NCBI RefSeq assembly: GCF_018613695.1
Contig: NZ_JAGGPR010000003.1
Location: 582,372 to 646,371 of the forward strand
Length of the DNA: 64,000 nt
Reading direction: 5' to 3'
Source: Arthrobacter sp. ISL-95
Lineage (GTDB): Bacteria > Actinomycetota > Actinomycetes > Actinomycetales > Micrococcaceae
Made by a program: the position numbers and the translations under genes. Each line of letters begins with the position of its first letter. Position 1 is the stretch's first letter. Shown one piece after another: positions 1-9,078 of this stretch. The notes beneath the pieces are model-generated. The model saw only the letters and a program-made list of their open reading frames with translations. It did no database searches and was not told where the DNA came from.

Positions 1-1221
1 GAGTCCGGCGGCCGTTGAGGTTTCCTCCAAAGGAACACCTTCCACGGACAGCGAACGAGTGCCCGCTTGGTACATTCCCAAGCTCAAATTGAACATAGCG
101 AAGCCGATGCAGTATCCGGCAAAGGATCCGTGCGCGAACATCATGACCAAGAACCCGCCTGCCAGCAGAACACCGGCAAAGACCAGCGTGGCCCGTTCAC
201 CGAACCGTCGCAGCGCGCGTGCTGTCAGCAGGGATGACACCAGGGAAAGTACGGATGCCAGGGCAAGGACAATCGCGATCATCAGCGGACTGAGGCCGAA
301 CCCATAACCCGTTTTGTCCGGGTTGGAGTGCAGGAAAATACCGTTGGTTCCGAAATAGCTGATGGAAGCAAAGCCGAAGAAGAACGTGGCCAGAGAGATA
401 GCGCGGATCCGGGGCGTAGCCAGCATGCGCAGGTCCATGAATCGCTGTCCGGCGGCACCGCTGTAGTCGCGCCTGGCCCAGAAGGCCAGCAGGGCGAGCC
501 CCAACAGGCCGACCGCGAGGGTGCGGGCATCCAGCCAACCCCATTCCGGTGCCATCGACAACGCCACAACAAAACCAATGAGACCCAGCGAGCATGCCAG
601 CAGGGGTGCCAGGGCGACGCCCTCACGGGTCGGGACCCCGGCGTCGGGCAGTAAGAAGGAGCAAACGAAAGCGACCACCGCGAACGGGACCGCCACCCAA
701 AATCCGAGCGTCGGGTCTGTGACGCCGACAATTCCGGCGAGCAAACCGCCGCCTCCCACCATGATCATTAGCATGCCGATCATGACGCTGACACCAGTGC
801 GCGTGTGTGCAGGGCTGGTGACTCGCAGGATTCCCATCATCAGCGGGATGAAACCCACCACGCACGTCAGCATGACGACGCCGAGCGTCACCGTCCACAA
901 CGACGGCCACAACGCCATCTGCAGCACACCGGCGGTCACAATTCCGGTGGACCAGCGCAACACCAGGCGGTATCCGTAGCTGTCGCCAAGCCTCGAAATG
1001 ATGGGGGTGAGAACGGCGAAACTGACGTTGGAGATGAGGAAAATGCCGTTGATGGTGGGGTCGTCAATCTCGAAGACGGGTCCCAGCGCGGGCAGGATGG
1101 GATTCAGGTACCCCTGGGTCACGCCGCTGAGTGATTCGATGAGGGCCATCGCCAGGATCATTCCTGCAATGCTCCTGCGGGTCATGGCTGACGTGGTTGG
1201 AGGGGCTATGTTGCTTGCCAT
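1..1221 (-). CDS. MFS transporter, 3' end cut off by window edge
   Basis: Reading the minus strand from an ATG at 1221 gives 407 codons with no stop before base 1, so the C-terminus lies outside the window. The product is highly hydrophobic with about ten visible membrane spans. It carries the major-facilitator loop between spans 2 and 3 (SRLGDSYGYRLVLRW, around residues 76-90) and a long central loop, so it is probably a 12-14 span drug/metabolite exporter or sugar transporter. An AAGGAAG ribosome site lies 5 bases before the ATG. It is divergent from the Lrp-type regulator at 1341 with a 119-bp shared upstream region, so that regulator may control it. The substrate cannot be told from sequence. 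Confidence 0.85.
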   Translation of the reverse strand, partial: MASNIAPPTTSAMTRRSIAGMILAMALIESLSGVTQGYLNPILPALGPVFEIDDPTINGIFLISNVSFAVLTPIISRLGDSYGYRLVLRWSTGIVTAGVLQMALWPSLWTVTLGVVMLTCVVGFIPLMMGILRVTSPAHTRTGVSVMIGMLMIMVGGGGLLAGIVGVTDPTLGFWVAVPFAVVAFVCSFLLPDAGVPTREGVALAPLLACSLGLIGFVVALSMAPEWGWLDARTLAVGLLGLALLAFWARRDYSGAAGQRFMDLRMLATPRIRAISLATFFFGFASISYFGTNGIFLHSNPDKTGYGFGLSPLMIAIVLALASVLSLVSSLLTARALRRFGERATLVFAGVLLAGGFLVMMFAHGSFAGYCIGFAMFNLSLGMYQAGTRSLSVEGVPLEETSTAAGL

Positions 1222-1340
1222 GTGCTTCCTTGGGGTCTTGAGCCTTGGTGGACGACTGGGCGGTGATGCGAGTCACAACGCTACGATCGTCGTCTACACT
1301 GGCCATGGAATTGTCTAAAACCTACTAAAAGCAGGAAATA

Positions 1341-2396
1341 TTGAACGAATCAGCCATAATCTCGGAGCTTGACCTTGAAATCGTTAACGCGCTCCAGATC
1401 AACCCGCGGGCGGAATGGAGTCGGGTTGCGGATGCTCTTGGACTCTCAGGACCCACTGTCGCGCGACGTTGGCAAAGTTTGGCCGAGGGCCGGCTGGCAT
1501 GGATCACGCCATCTCCCGGTCAGCGCTATCTCAGCGCGGGTTGGTCTGCCTTTATCCAACTCTCCTCACTGCCAGGCGAAAGTGAGGAACTCATTCGCCG
1601 GCTTTGTGCGGAGCCTGCATTTGGCACAGTGTCCATGGTCACCGGCTCGCACGACGTCTTTATGGATTGCTTTGCATCCAGCCATGAGGAACTCATGGAC
1701 ATCATCACTGGTTCTTTTCCCAAGCTTCCAGGTGTCACGCATCGCGAGGTGGTTTTCGTTACCAAGCTGTACCGCCAAGCCTCGGAATGGCGCAGCGGCA
1801 CGCTGGAACCCGGACGTGCGCGGCAGGTCTCAACGCAAACAAAGGAAGCCCCCGCCGGCTATTCCCCTGATCGATTGGATGCCACGCTGCTGGAAGAGCT
1901 CGCCAAAGATGGCCGGGCCAGTTGGGCGGAACTTGGCGCTGCCTGCAACGTCTCACCCCAGACTGCCCGACGGCGGGTGGAGCGTTTCCTCGCTTCCGGC
2001 TACATAACGCTGAGGTGCGACGCCTCCACTGCAGCAAACAGGGGCCTGCGGGAGGTCACCCTCATGCTCAACATCCCGGCGCAATACGTGGACGACGTAG
2101 GCCGCTACTTCGCTGCGCAATCCAACTGTCGCCTCAGCGCCCAAGTCCTGGGTACGCAGAACCTGGTGGTCACCTTGTGGGTGCGCGACTATTTGGAAGC
2201 GCAAGCGTTCGAGCGGGAGCTGGCTCAACGGGCACCGGGCAGTTCGGTGATTTCACGGCAGGCGGTGGTGAGGACATACAAGCGCCTGGGCCATCTTCTT
2301 GACGAGTCCGGACGCAGTTTGTCAGTGGTGCCCCTTCCGCTGTGGAGGGAAGGGTCTGGACGGGGCGTCGAAACACCGGCAGGATCAGGCGCATGA
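1341..2396 (+). CDS. Lrp/AsnC-family regulator with two tandem HTH-ligand modules
   Basis: At 351 residues it is about twice the length of a usual Lrp protein. The sequence repeats the Lrp plan: helix-turn-helix at about 11-48 (DALGLSGPTVARR) followed by an effector/oligomerisation half, then a second HTH at about 178-215 (AACNVSPQTARRR) with a second such half. The start is TTG at 1341, preceded by GCAGGAAA, and no better in-frame start exists upstream. It is divergent from the MFS gene and overlaps the next gene by ATGA, so it is translationally coupled to the VOC protein. By family analogy it senses a small metabolite and controls the neighbouring transporter. The ligand is unknown. Confidence 0.88.
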   Translation: MNESAIISELDLEIVNALQINPRAEWSRVADALGLSGPTVARRWQSLAEGRLAWITPSPGQRYLSAGWSAFIQLSSLPGESEELIRRLCAEPAFGTVSMVTGSHDVFMDCFASSHEELMDIITGSFPKLPGVTHREVVFVTKLYRQASEWRSGTLEPGRARQVSTQTKEAPAGYSPDRLDATLLEELAKDGRASWAELGAACNVSPQTARRRVERFLASGYITLRCDASTAANRGLREVTLMLNIPAQYVDDVGRYFAAQSNCRLSAQVLGTQNLVVTLWVRDYLEAQAFERELAQRAPGSSVISRQAVVRTYKRLGHLLDESGRSLSVVPLPLWREGSGRGVETPAGSGA

Positions 2397-2812
2397 CTAC
2401 GTCAATTTTCGTGAACCTGCCCGTCAGCGACCTCGAAGCATCCAAGGCCTTCTACACGGCCCTTGGCTACTCCATCAACCCGAACTTCACCGACGAGACC
2501 GCTGCCTGCGTGGTCATCAGCGACACCATCTATGCGATGCTCCTGACCCATGCAAAGTTCAGTGATTTCACCAAGCAGCCCATTGCGGACACACAAAACT
2601 CGACGGCGGCGATCGTCGCCATTTCAGCCGAGAGCCGTGAGGACGTGGATTCCCTGGCTGCGAAAGCACTCGAAGCCGGCGGTTCCGAAACCTACGACCC
2701 CATGGACATGGGATTCATGTACAGCCGCGCGTTCCGTGATCTGGACGGCCACCATTGGGAAGTCCTCTGGATGGACGACGCCGCAGCCCAGGCCGGTCCG
2801 CCGGAGCACTAG
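2393..2812 (+). CDS. VOC-fold (glyoxalase/bleomycin-resistance) protein
   Basis: A 139-residue single VOC domain: the N-terminal strand SIFVNLPVSDLEASKAFYTALGY and the C-terminal RDLDGHHWEVLWMD match the paired beta-alpha-beta-beta-beta motifs of the YaeR/PhnB-like group. The ATG at 2393 overlaps the stop of the Lrp gene by four bases, which decides the start over an in-frame ATG 51 bases earlier. These proteins bind a metal or small ligand and act as lyases, dioxygenases or drug binders. No substrate can be assigned. Coupling to the regulator suggests a role in the same response. Confidence 0.85.
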   Translation: MTTSIFVNLPVSDLEASKAFYTALGYSINPNFTDETAACVVISDTIYAMLLTHAKFSDFTKQPIADTQNSTAAIVAISAESREDVDSLAAKALEAGGSETYDPMDMGFMYSRAFRDLDGHHWEVLWMDDAAAQAGPPEH

Positions 2813-2827
2813 GAAAGTCCAGCGTTC

Positions 2828-3220
2828 CTAGCCCAGCGTTACTGCCAGCACACCAAGTACGACGGCGAGCAGCGGCGTGGTGCCTTGGAGAGTAGCTGCG
2901 CGGAGGTACTTTTTGCCGCTTGCTGCAAGCACAAGAGCGGCCAGGAGCATGGAGCCACAGCTGCTGAAGATGAGGGTCCAGCCCACTTGGGTTGCGCCCG
3001 TGGCTACCGCGATGATGCCGATTAAGGCGCCGATGGCGAGGAACAGGTTATAGAAGCCCTGGTTGTACGCGAGCGGCTTGGTAGTTTCCGCGTCGGCCTG
3101 GGAAGTGATGCTGAACGTTTTCCAAGTCTTAGGTTTGGTCCAGGTAATGGACTCCATGGTGAAGATGTAGACGTGGAGCAGGGCGGCAATCGTCGCAAAA
3201 ATCAGGGAGGCCAGGATCAT
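2828..3220 (-). CDS. DUF1304 small membrane protein
   Basis: 130 residues with four hydrophobic spans (about 3-21, 57-75, 79-100 and 108-130). It has the conserved pattern of DUF1304 proteins: HVYIFTMESITW near the N-terminus and NQGFYNLFLAIG in the second span. The family is uncharacterised and is usually called an integral membrane protein. It converges on the VOC gene, with only 15 bases between the two stops and no clear terminator. No function is assigned. Confidence 0.85.
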   Translation of the reverse strand: MILASLIFATIAALLHVYIFTMESITWTKPKTWKTFSITSQADAETTKPLAYNQGFYNLFLAIGALIGIIAVATGATQVGWTLIFSSCGSMLLAALVLAASGKKYLRAATLQGTTPLLAVVLGVLAVTLG

Positions 3221-3259
3221 GTTTTGATCCTAGCCTCCCGGTGTTCTTGAGTTCGGCTG

Positions 3260-4135
3260 TCAGGCGCTGAGCAACTCCAACGTGGCGCCGGCGAAGGTCG
3301 CAGCCGTGCCGTTCCATCGGGCCAGCAGACCTTGGAGATTCTCGCCATCGGCCCGGTGCGCTGCGGTTTCAGATTCCAGCGTGGCCAGGATGCCCGTCCG
3401 CAGTTCGGTGTTGAAGTTCACTTTGCCGACCCGCAGGGAGGGAGCCTTAGCGAGCTCGCCGGCGGGGATTCCGGACGCGCCATGCAGCACCAGCGGGACG
3501 TCGGTCATAGCTGCCACGTCCTGCAGCACGTCCCAACGGATGTTTGGCTCGCCCTTGTACTTTCCATGCACATTGCCCACGGCCACGGCCAGCAGTTGGG
3601 CACCTGTCCGCTCCACGAAGTCGGCCACCTGCACAGGGTTGGTGAGCCCGGCAACGGGAGCACCGGCGTCGTGCGTTGAAGCTTCAGAACCGAACGCCTT
3701 GTCCTCATCGCCTGCAAGGCCGCCAAGTTCTGCCTCAATCACGACGTCGGTTGCACCTTGCGCATTCAGCGCAGCACGGACCTTGCGGACCAAGGCGATG
3801 TTGTCCTCGTAGGGCAAGGACGAGCCATCGGCCAGGACGGCGTCCGCACCCGCGGCCACAGAGCGGAGGATGACGTGGAGGTCCGAGGCATGGTCCAGCT
3901 GGACAGAAACCGGCACCGCGGCGTCGTCGGCCAAACCACGCAGGGCCGCGATGAGGCGCAGGCCGTTGGGTGTGGACGCAGTTTTCGGAGCGACCAGCAG
4001 TATCACGCCGAGCCGGGCTTCCTCCGCCGCGCCAATAACAGCCAGGGCAGTGGTGAAGTCGTAGCAAGTGAAGGCCGGAACAGCGGAGCCGGATGCCAGC
4101 GCAGCGTTGACCAGGTGATCGAGTTTGGTGCGCAT
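3260..4135 (-). CDS. Class II (zinc) ketose-bisphosphate aldolase family, last gene of tetronate operon
   Basis: 291 residues of the FbaA/GatY/KbaY fold. The catalytic Asp and first zinc ligand are in QLDHA (D81, H82). Glu136 is in EAELGG, His190 in GNVHGKYKG, and His218 in LVLHGASGI, so the metal site is intact. The ATG at 4135 overlaps the permease stop by ATGA; an ATG 30 bases upstream lies inside the permease gene. The family cleaves phosphorylated ketoses to dihydroxyacetone phosphate plus an aldehyde. Next to a four-carbon sugar-acid kinase and dehydrogenase it probably cleaves a phosphorylated oxo-tetronate-like acid. The known tetronate pathways use the unrelated OtnC aldolase, so the exact reaction is open. 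Confidence 0.8.
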   Translation of the reverse strand: MRTKLDHLVNAALASGSAVPAFTCYDFTTALAVIGAAEEARLGVILLVAPKTASTPNGLRLIAALRGLADDAAVPVSVQLDHASDLHVILRSVAAGADAVLADGSSLPYEDNIALVRKVRAALNAQGATDVVIEAELGGLAGDEDKAFGSEASTHDAGAPVAGLTNPVQVADFVERTGAQLLAVAVGNVHGKYKGEPNIRWDVLQDVAAMTDVPLVLHGASGIPAGELAKAPSLRVGKVNFNTELRTGILATLESETAAHRADGENLQGLLARWNGTAATFAGATLELLSA

Positions 4136-5601
4136 CAGTGGGCCAGGCCTCCTACCAGGATCCAAGCGACGTACGTCAGCGCGAAGCCGGCCAAGCCCAG
4201 GATGGTGGTGAGGACGGTCCAGGTCTTGAGGCCATCGGACACGGTGAGGCCGTAGTAGCGGATCACAGTCCAGAAGCCGGCGTCCGTCACGTGGGACAGG
4301 CCCAGCGCACCGAAACCGATGGCGATCACGATCACGGCGATCTGGGCCGGGGTGTAACCGCCCTCCATCACCGCGGAAGTGAGCAGGCCGGTGGTGGTCA
4401 CGATAGCCACGGTGGCCGAACCCTGCGCGGCGCGCAGTGCCAGGGAGATGATGAATCCGAGGACAATCACCGGCAGGCCAAGGCTGTCCAGCGTGTGAGA
4501 CAACGCGGCGCCGATGCCTGAGGTGCGCAGGACTTCACCGAAGACGCCGCCTGCAGCAACCACCATGAGGATGGAGGCGATGGGAGGCAACGCACCTTCG
4601 AAGATTTCGCCGGTCTCCTTGAGCGACCAGTTACGGCGGACGGCCAGCAGGAAGAAGGAGAGGGCCACGGCAACGAGGAGCGCGAAGAAGGGATTGCCGA
4701 CGAACGCGGCCACGCCGTACCAGTAATTGTCCTTGGGAATGGTCAGCGTGCCGACGGTGCCGAGGAGGATCTGGGCGATGGGTGCGGCGATCAGGAACAT
4801 GATCAGTCCGGGACGCGGAGGGGCGATTGCGCGGGCGCCGGGACCGTCGTGGCCAACGTGGACCAGGGAGTCGGAGCCGAACTCCTCAACCTGCTGCTTG
4901 ACGCCGGGGAGAAGCTCGTAGTCCTTGCGGTTCATGATGCTGGCAACCCAGTAGGACAGGAATCCAAGGGGGATGCAGATGATGAGCGAGATCATGGTGA
5001 TGAGCCCGATGTCCGCACCAAATACGCCTGCACCAGCAACGATGCCCGGGTGCGGCGGAACAGCCACGTGGATGGAAAGCATGATGCCGGCCATGGGCAG
5101 GCCGAACTTGATGGGGTGAACGTTGGCGATCTTGGCGAAGGCGTAAACGATCGGAACGAGGACGATCACGCCCACTTCGAAGAACACGGGGATGGCTACG
5201 AGGAAGCCGACGGCGGTCAGCGCGACAGCGACGCGCTTGGCGCCGAGCTTCTCAGTGAAGTGGGTGGCCAGTGATTGCACCCCACCGGAAACCTCGATCA
5301 TGCGGCCGAGGATGGCGCCGAGGGCGATCAGCAAAGCGACCTTGCCCATGGTGCTTCCAACGCCGGTGGTCACCACGGTGAAGATGTCCTTGAGCGGAAT
5401 CTGCGCGGCAACACCCACCAGGATGCTAACGGCCAGCAGGGCCACGAAAGCCTGAATTTTGAAGCGGATAATCAGCACCAGCAGCAGGGCAATACCGGCT
5501 GCTGCGATGGTCAGCAGAAGCGGTGTTCCGAGCTCCACAGCGGGTTTGATCGGTGGCGCATCGGCCGCCTGGACCATCAAGGAGTTGACGAGGGGATTCA
5601 T
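4135..5601 (-). CDS. GntP-family gluconate/tetronate permease
   Basis: 488 residues with about 12-14 membrane spans of the GntP family (Pfam GntP), known for H+ symport of gluconate and related sugar acids. Typical segments are the glycine/valine-rich first span and PVFFEVGVIVLVPI near residue 150. The start at 5601 has an AAGGAG site eight bases upstream; an earlier in-frame ATG at 5622 has no such site. It lies 101 bases downstream of the dehydrogenase and overlaps the aldolase, so it belongs to the same minus-strand operon. It most likely imports the sugar acid degraded by the operon. Confidence 0.9.
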   Translation of the reverse strand: MNPLVNSLMVQAADAPPIKPAVELGTPLLLTIAAAGIALLLVLIIRFKIQAFVALLAVSILVGVAAQIPLKDIFTVVTTGVGSTMGKVALLIALGAILGRMIEVSGGVQSLATHFTEKLGAKRVAVALTAVGFLVAIPVFFEVGVIVLVPIVYAFAKIANVHPIKFGLPMAGIMLSIHVAVPPHPGIVAGAGVFGADIGLITMISLIICIPLGFLSYWVASIMNRKDYELLPGVKQQVEEFGSDSLVHVGHDGPGARAIAPPRPGLIMFLIAAPIAQILLGTVGTLTIPKDNYWYGVAAFVGNPFFALLVAVALSFFLLAVRRNWSLKETGEIFEGALPPIASILMVVAAGGVFGEVLRTSGIGAALSHTLDSLGLPVIVLGFIISLALRAAQGSATVAIVTTTGLLTSAVMEGGYTPAQIAVIVIAIGFGALGLSHVTDAGFWTVIRYYGLTVSDGLKTWTVLTTILGLAGFALTYVAWILVGGLAH

Positions 5602-5702
5602 TGGGGGTGTCTCCTTTGACATACCAGTCTAGAGAAGACCGGCGGGAGGTGGCGGCGACGGCGAAGGGGGGATCGCCGTCGTCGCGCGTTCTGGTGGGGT
5701 GC

Positions 5703-6605
5703 TTAGACGGTGCGCTTTGCGGGCGCAACAACCTTGATGACGGCAGAGTCGTCGGCGGCGGCAAGGCCTTGCGCCTGACCGAGAAGGTAGAGCTGTTCAG
5801 CAGCGGCGGCAACGGGTGCGGCGAGGCCTGCGGCCCGGGTTGCCTTACCCACGATGCCCATGTCCTTGACGAAAATATCGAGGCGGCTGAGGACCTCAGC
5901 GCCTTCTTCGGAGTAGGCCTCAAGGATGCGCGGGCCACGGTTGGAGAGCATGAACGAACCGGCGGCGCCTGCTTCCAGGGCGGCGAGGGTCTTGGCTTGG
6001 TCGAGGCCGAGAGCGTCGGCAAGGGCCATGGCTTCTGCAGCGGCGGCGATGTGGACGCCGCACAGGAGCTGGTTGACGGTCTTGAGCGCCTGCCCGTCGC
6101 CGGGCTTGTCGCCCACGATGCTCAGCGTGGAGGCCAGAAGTTCGAGTGCGGGGCGGGCCTTTTCGAGTGCCTCGGGCTCAGCGCCGACAACGATCAGCAG
6201 GTCACCTTCGCCGGCACGCTTGGGGCCGCCGGACAGCGGAGCGTCTACGAGGGCCACTCCGTATTCGGCCAGCTTGGCCACCGTGGCGGGGATGGCCTCG
6301 GTGCCCACGGTGCTGCCGAGGATCACTACAGCACCCGGCTTCAGAACCGATGCCACGCCGTTCTCGCCGAAGAGGACATCGTTGAGCTGCTCGCCGTTGC
6401 GGACGGCCAGGAGCAGCGCGTCGGCGTCCTGCGAAGCTTCACGGGCTGAGGCGAAGGTCTTGATGCCCGCCGCGGCGGCGAGTTCCAGGCGCGGTTCGGC
6501 GATGTCGAACCCGTGGACGGTGAGCTCGGATGCGAGGCGGGTTGCCATGGGCAGGCCCATGGCGCCGAGGCCCAGGACGGTGACGGTGTAGTTGCTGCTG
6601 GTCAT
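5703..6605 (-). CDS. ltnD: NAD-dependent beta-hydroxyacid dehydrogenase, L-threonate/tetronate dehydrogenase type
   Basis: 300 residues of the 3-hydroxyisobutyrate dehydrogenase superfamily. It has a Rossmann motif GLGAMG (12-17), the substrate loop DAPLSGG (121-127) and the catalytic Lys175 in LKTVNQ. It starts at the ATG with GGAG seven bases upstream; an ATG four codons earlier is less well placed. In the LtnD/OtnK pathway this enzyme oxidises L-threonate or D-erythronate to a 2-oxo-tetronate that the kinase phosphorylates. It lies 25 bases downstream of the kinase gene, so the two are co-transcribed. The symbol rests on context as much as on sequence, and related reductases act on glycerate or 2-keto-gluconate. 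Confidence 0.75.
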   Translation of the reverse strand: MTSSNYTVTVLGLGAMGLPMATRLASELTVHGFDIAEPRLELAAAAGIKTFASAREASQDADALLLAVRNGEQLNDVLFGENGVASVLKPGAVVILGSTVGTEAIPATVAKLAEYGVALVDAPLSGGPKRAGEGDLLIVVGAEPEALEKARPALELLASTLSIVGDKPGDGQALKTVNQLLCGVHIAAAAEAMALADALGLDQAKTLAALEAGAAGSFMLSNRGPRILEAYSEEGAEVLSRLDIFVKDMGIVGKATRAAGLAAPVAAAAEQLYLLGQAQGLAAADDSAVIKVVAPAKRTV

Positions 6606-6630
6606 GGTGTTCTCCATTGAATTATTGCTG

Positions 6631-8151
6631 TTAGAAAGTGGCGCTGAGCTTGCGGGTGACTTCGGTCAGTGATTGGTCGTCGCCCACGTTTCCGGCGAAC
6701 ACGATGTACGGGATGCCCTTGGCCGGGCCGTCCACCGGCTCCCACAGGGAGACGATGCCCGGCAGCATGGGGCCGCGGACAATCGCGTGGCGAATTTCCA
6801 GGCCGTGCGCTGCGACGTCCGAGGACGTGATGCCGCCCTTGGCGATCACGAACCGCGGCGGGAAGGTTTTCAGCGTCCGGTTCACCACTGCGACGACGGC
6901 GGCGGAAACGGTGCGGGCGATCTTCAGGCTCGCTGCGGCGTCGTCGGTTTTGATGAGCAGGCGGCTGGTGTGGACGATGACGTCGCCGTTGTGGAGGGCG
7001 TCGACGACGTCGGACACGACGGTTCCGATGTAGGCGTCAGCTTCCGCTTCACCCGCGGTTTCGGTACCGGCAATGAGCTTCTCGACGTCGACCTCGATGA
7101 TCCGCGCCGCCCTGTGTTCTGCCGTCAGGGCGTTGAGCTGGCGTGTGGTGACGCCGACGTGGGAGCCGACCACGATCAGGCCTCCCGCTGTGGAGGGAGT
7201 GTTGCCCGCGAAGGCCTCTGCGGAGGTCAGTGCGGTGCGGATTTCCTGGCCGATGCGGCCCCTGACGAAGGGCGGGCCTACGCGGTAGAGGAGCTTCTTG
7301 CCGCGGCGTTCTGCTTCTTCCAAGCCAAGGGCGAGGGCGCGGAAGTCATTCTCAGTAACGATGTCTGCCACGATCGGGGTGGAATTGGTGGCAGGCTCAA
7401 GGGCATCGGCGATCGCCTTGGCGGAGATGGTGGGGTCCTGCGCGGAGGCTCCGGCGCGGATGATGTTCAGGTCCAGGACGATGACGTCGCCGGCGGGGAA
7501 CCGGCCTAGCGACTTCTCCTCCACGTACTTGGCCATCTCGGAGTTCGCGAAGCCGAAGCTGGCATCCTTGGCGAATTCTGTTTCGGCTACCGGAGTGAGG
7601 GAGCCGGCGTTTTCTCCGGTGCCGCGCATGTAGTGGATGCCGCCGATGGTGACGCGGCCGGCGTCGGGGAAGGCCGGGACGATTACCACGCCGTCGGTGG
7701 CTTCACCGGTCTCGGCGGCTACGGTGGCGGCGATGACGTCCGGTTCCAGCGGGTAGTGGCCGCGGAGGGTGGAGTCGCTGCGGCTGACAAAACCGAGCCG
7801 GACATTGCCGGCAGCTGCGGCCAGAGCGTTGCGGACGATTTCCTCGTTACGCGCTGCGGCTTCGGCCGGGTCCAGGCTGCGGGTGTTGGTGAGCACGTAC
7901 ACGGCAGGCTTGGTCTGGTGCTCGCCGATGTGGGTGAAGGCCCACGTGAAGTCTGCAACCTCCCAGCGGGTGAGGACCGCGAGATCAGCCACGGATTGCG
8001 TTCCCGTGGGGTCGTCGTCGAGGACTACCAGGATCTTTGGTGCGGCCGCCGACGACGCCGTAACGGCGTCGGCAACCAACTGAGCGGGAATCTGGACTTC
8101 CGCCGGGAAAGCGGCCAAAGCGTCGGCTTCAAGGGTCACTGTGCACTCCAT
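6631..8151 (-). CDS. otnK: Four-carbon sugar-acid kinase (DUF1537, OtnK/DtnK-like), first gene of operon
   Basis: 506 residues with both DUF1537 domains. The N-terminal sugar-acid-binding domain opens with the hallmark DDDPTGTQ (45-52). The C-terminal nucleotide-binding domain has GGITSSD near residue 440 and a glycine-rich end. The family phosphorylates 3-oxo/2-oxo-tetronates at C4 during growth on erythronate or threonate. At 506 residues it is longer than the common 420-470, mainly through a roughly 35-residue N-terminal extension. It is the promoter-proximal gene of the minus-strand operon kinase-dehydrogenase-permease-aldolase. A 15-bp dyad 35 bases upstream of its start matches one before the GntR gene, so FadR-type repression is likely. 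Confidence 0.85.
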   Translation of the reverse strand: MECTVTLEADALAAFPAEVQIPAQLVADAVTASSAAAPKILVVLDDDPTGTQSVADLAVLTRWEVADFTWAFTHIGEHQTKPAVYVLTNTRSLDPAEAAARNEEIVRNALAAAAGNVRLGFVSRSDSTLRGHYPLEPDVIAATVAAETGEATDGVVIVPAFPDAGRVTIGGIHYMRGTGENAGSLTPVAETEFAKDASFGFANSEMAKYVEEKSLGRFPAGDVIVLDLNIIRAGASAQDPTISAKAIADALEPATNSTPIVADIVTENDFRALALGLEEAERRGKKLLYRVGPPFVRGRIGQEIRTALTSAEAFAGNTPSTAGGLIVVGSHVGVTTRQLNALTAEHRAARIIEVDVEKLIAGTETAGEAEADAYIGTVVSDVVDALHNGDVIVHTSRLLIKTDDAAASLKIARTVSAAVVAVVNRTLKTFPPRFVIAKGGITSSDVAAHGLEIRHAIVRGPMLPGIVSLWEPVDGPAKGIPYIVFAGNVGDDQSLTEVTRKLSATF

Positions 8152-8185
8152 CGTGGGAAATCTCTGTAGCGGTTTGGTGAATGTA

Positions 8186-8200
8186 AGATGTCAGACATCT
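8186..8200. promoter_or_regulatory. Candidate GntR/FadR operator upstream of tetronate operon
   Basis: Perfect dyad AGATGTC-A-GACATCT in the divergent promoter region between the kinase and the alpha/beta hydrolase. The TGTCNGACA core is typical of FadR-subfamily GntR operators. The same core recurs at 9078-9092 just before the GntR gene. Confidence 0.65.
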
Positions 8201-8268
8201 AACATTTGAATTAGTGTGACATAAGGCCCTTCACCACGCAAGGTGTGGCGCATCACTAAGCTGGATGG

Positions 8269-9078
8269 ATGGCTGACAGTGTTGTCCCGCTCCCGTTCGT
8301 GCATGTCCTCACGCCCGCCATTCCCGATGGTCAGCCTGTTCCCGCAGTGCTGATCCACGGATGGGCATCCGGTTCCGTGTACTGGGAACCCCTCGCCAGA
8401 AAACTGCTCGACGCCGGACGTGAAGTCTGGATTCTGGACCTCCCCGGCTACCACCCGGGCGAGGAATTGCCGCCGGACTTCGAGTGGACGCTGGACTCGG
8501 CAGCGGCTTCGGTGGCGGCAGCCCTTGATGCCCGTGGCGCTGACCAAGGTCCCGTGCACCTGGTGGGACATTCAATGGGTGGAAGTGTTTCACTGACCCT
8601 TGCGGCAGCCCGCCCCGACCTGGCGGCCTCGCTGACCTTGGTGGGCATGGCCCCGGTGCCGCAGAACCAGGGATTCAAAGAGGTGCTCAGGTCTCAGCTG
8701 GACCAAGGATTTTTTGACTCCGGAACCAAGGCCAAGCTCATGAACGCCTGGTACGGGGACTTGTCCGCGGCAGACGTGGAGCGGCTCAGCAAGGGGTTCG
8801 ATGTGCCCTTCCCTGTCCTGTCCGCCAGCGCGTTGGCGGCCATGACCGGCGTCGAACCCTCAGTGCCTGGGCGCGTCCACGCTCCATTGCTGGTGATCGC
8901 CGGTACCGACGATCGGGTGCGGCCCATGGAGCAAATGCGCGCGTTCGTGGCCGAAAGCCCGCATCGGCGGTTGACAGTCATCGTCGGCGCCGGCCACAAC
9001 GTCCACTGGGAGCAGCCCGAAGAATGCGCAGCGGCACTCACCGGGTTGTGGGAAACAAGCTGGCCACACCCAGCGTAA
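8269..9078 (+). CDS. Alpha/beta-hydrolase
   Basis: 269 residues with a complete alpha/beta-hydrolase core: oxyanion region HGWASGS (30-36), nucleophile elbow GHSMGG with Ser102, acidic residue in GTDD (D214/D215) and His243 in GAGHNVHW. No signal peptide, so cytoplasmic. It is divergent from the tetronate operon, and its stop codon overlaps the second GntR dyad, which places it within the same regulatory unit. It may hydrolyse a lactone or ester precursor of the sugar acid, but that is inference. The family also contains epoxide hydrolases, proline iminopeptidases and C-C hydrolases. Confidence 0.85.
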   Translation: MADSVVPLPFVHVLTPAIPDGQPVPAVLIHGWASGSVYWEPLARKLLDAGREVWILDLPGYHPGEELPPDFEWTLDSAAASVAAALDARGADQGPVHLVGHSMGGSVSLTLAAARPDLAASLTLVGMAPVPQNQGFKEVLRSQLDQGFFDSGTKAKLMNAWYGDLSAADVERLSKGFDVPFPVLSASALAAMTGVEPSVPGRVHAPLLVIAGTDDRVRPMEQMRAFVAESPHRRLTVIVGAGHNVHWEQPEECAAALTGLWETSWPHPA

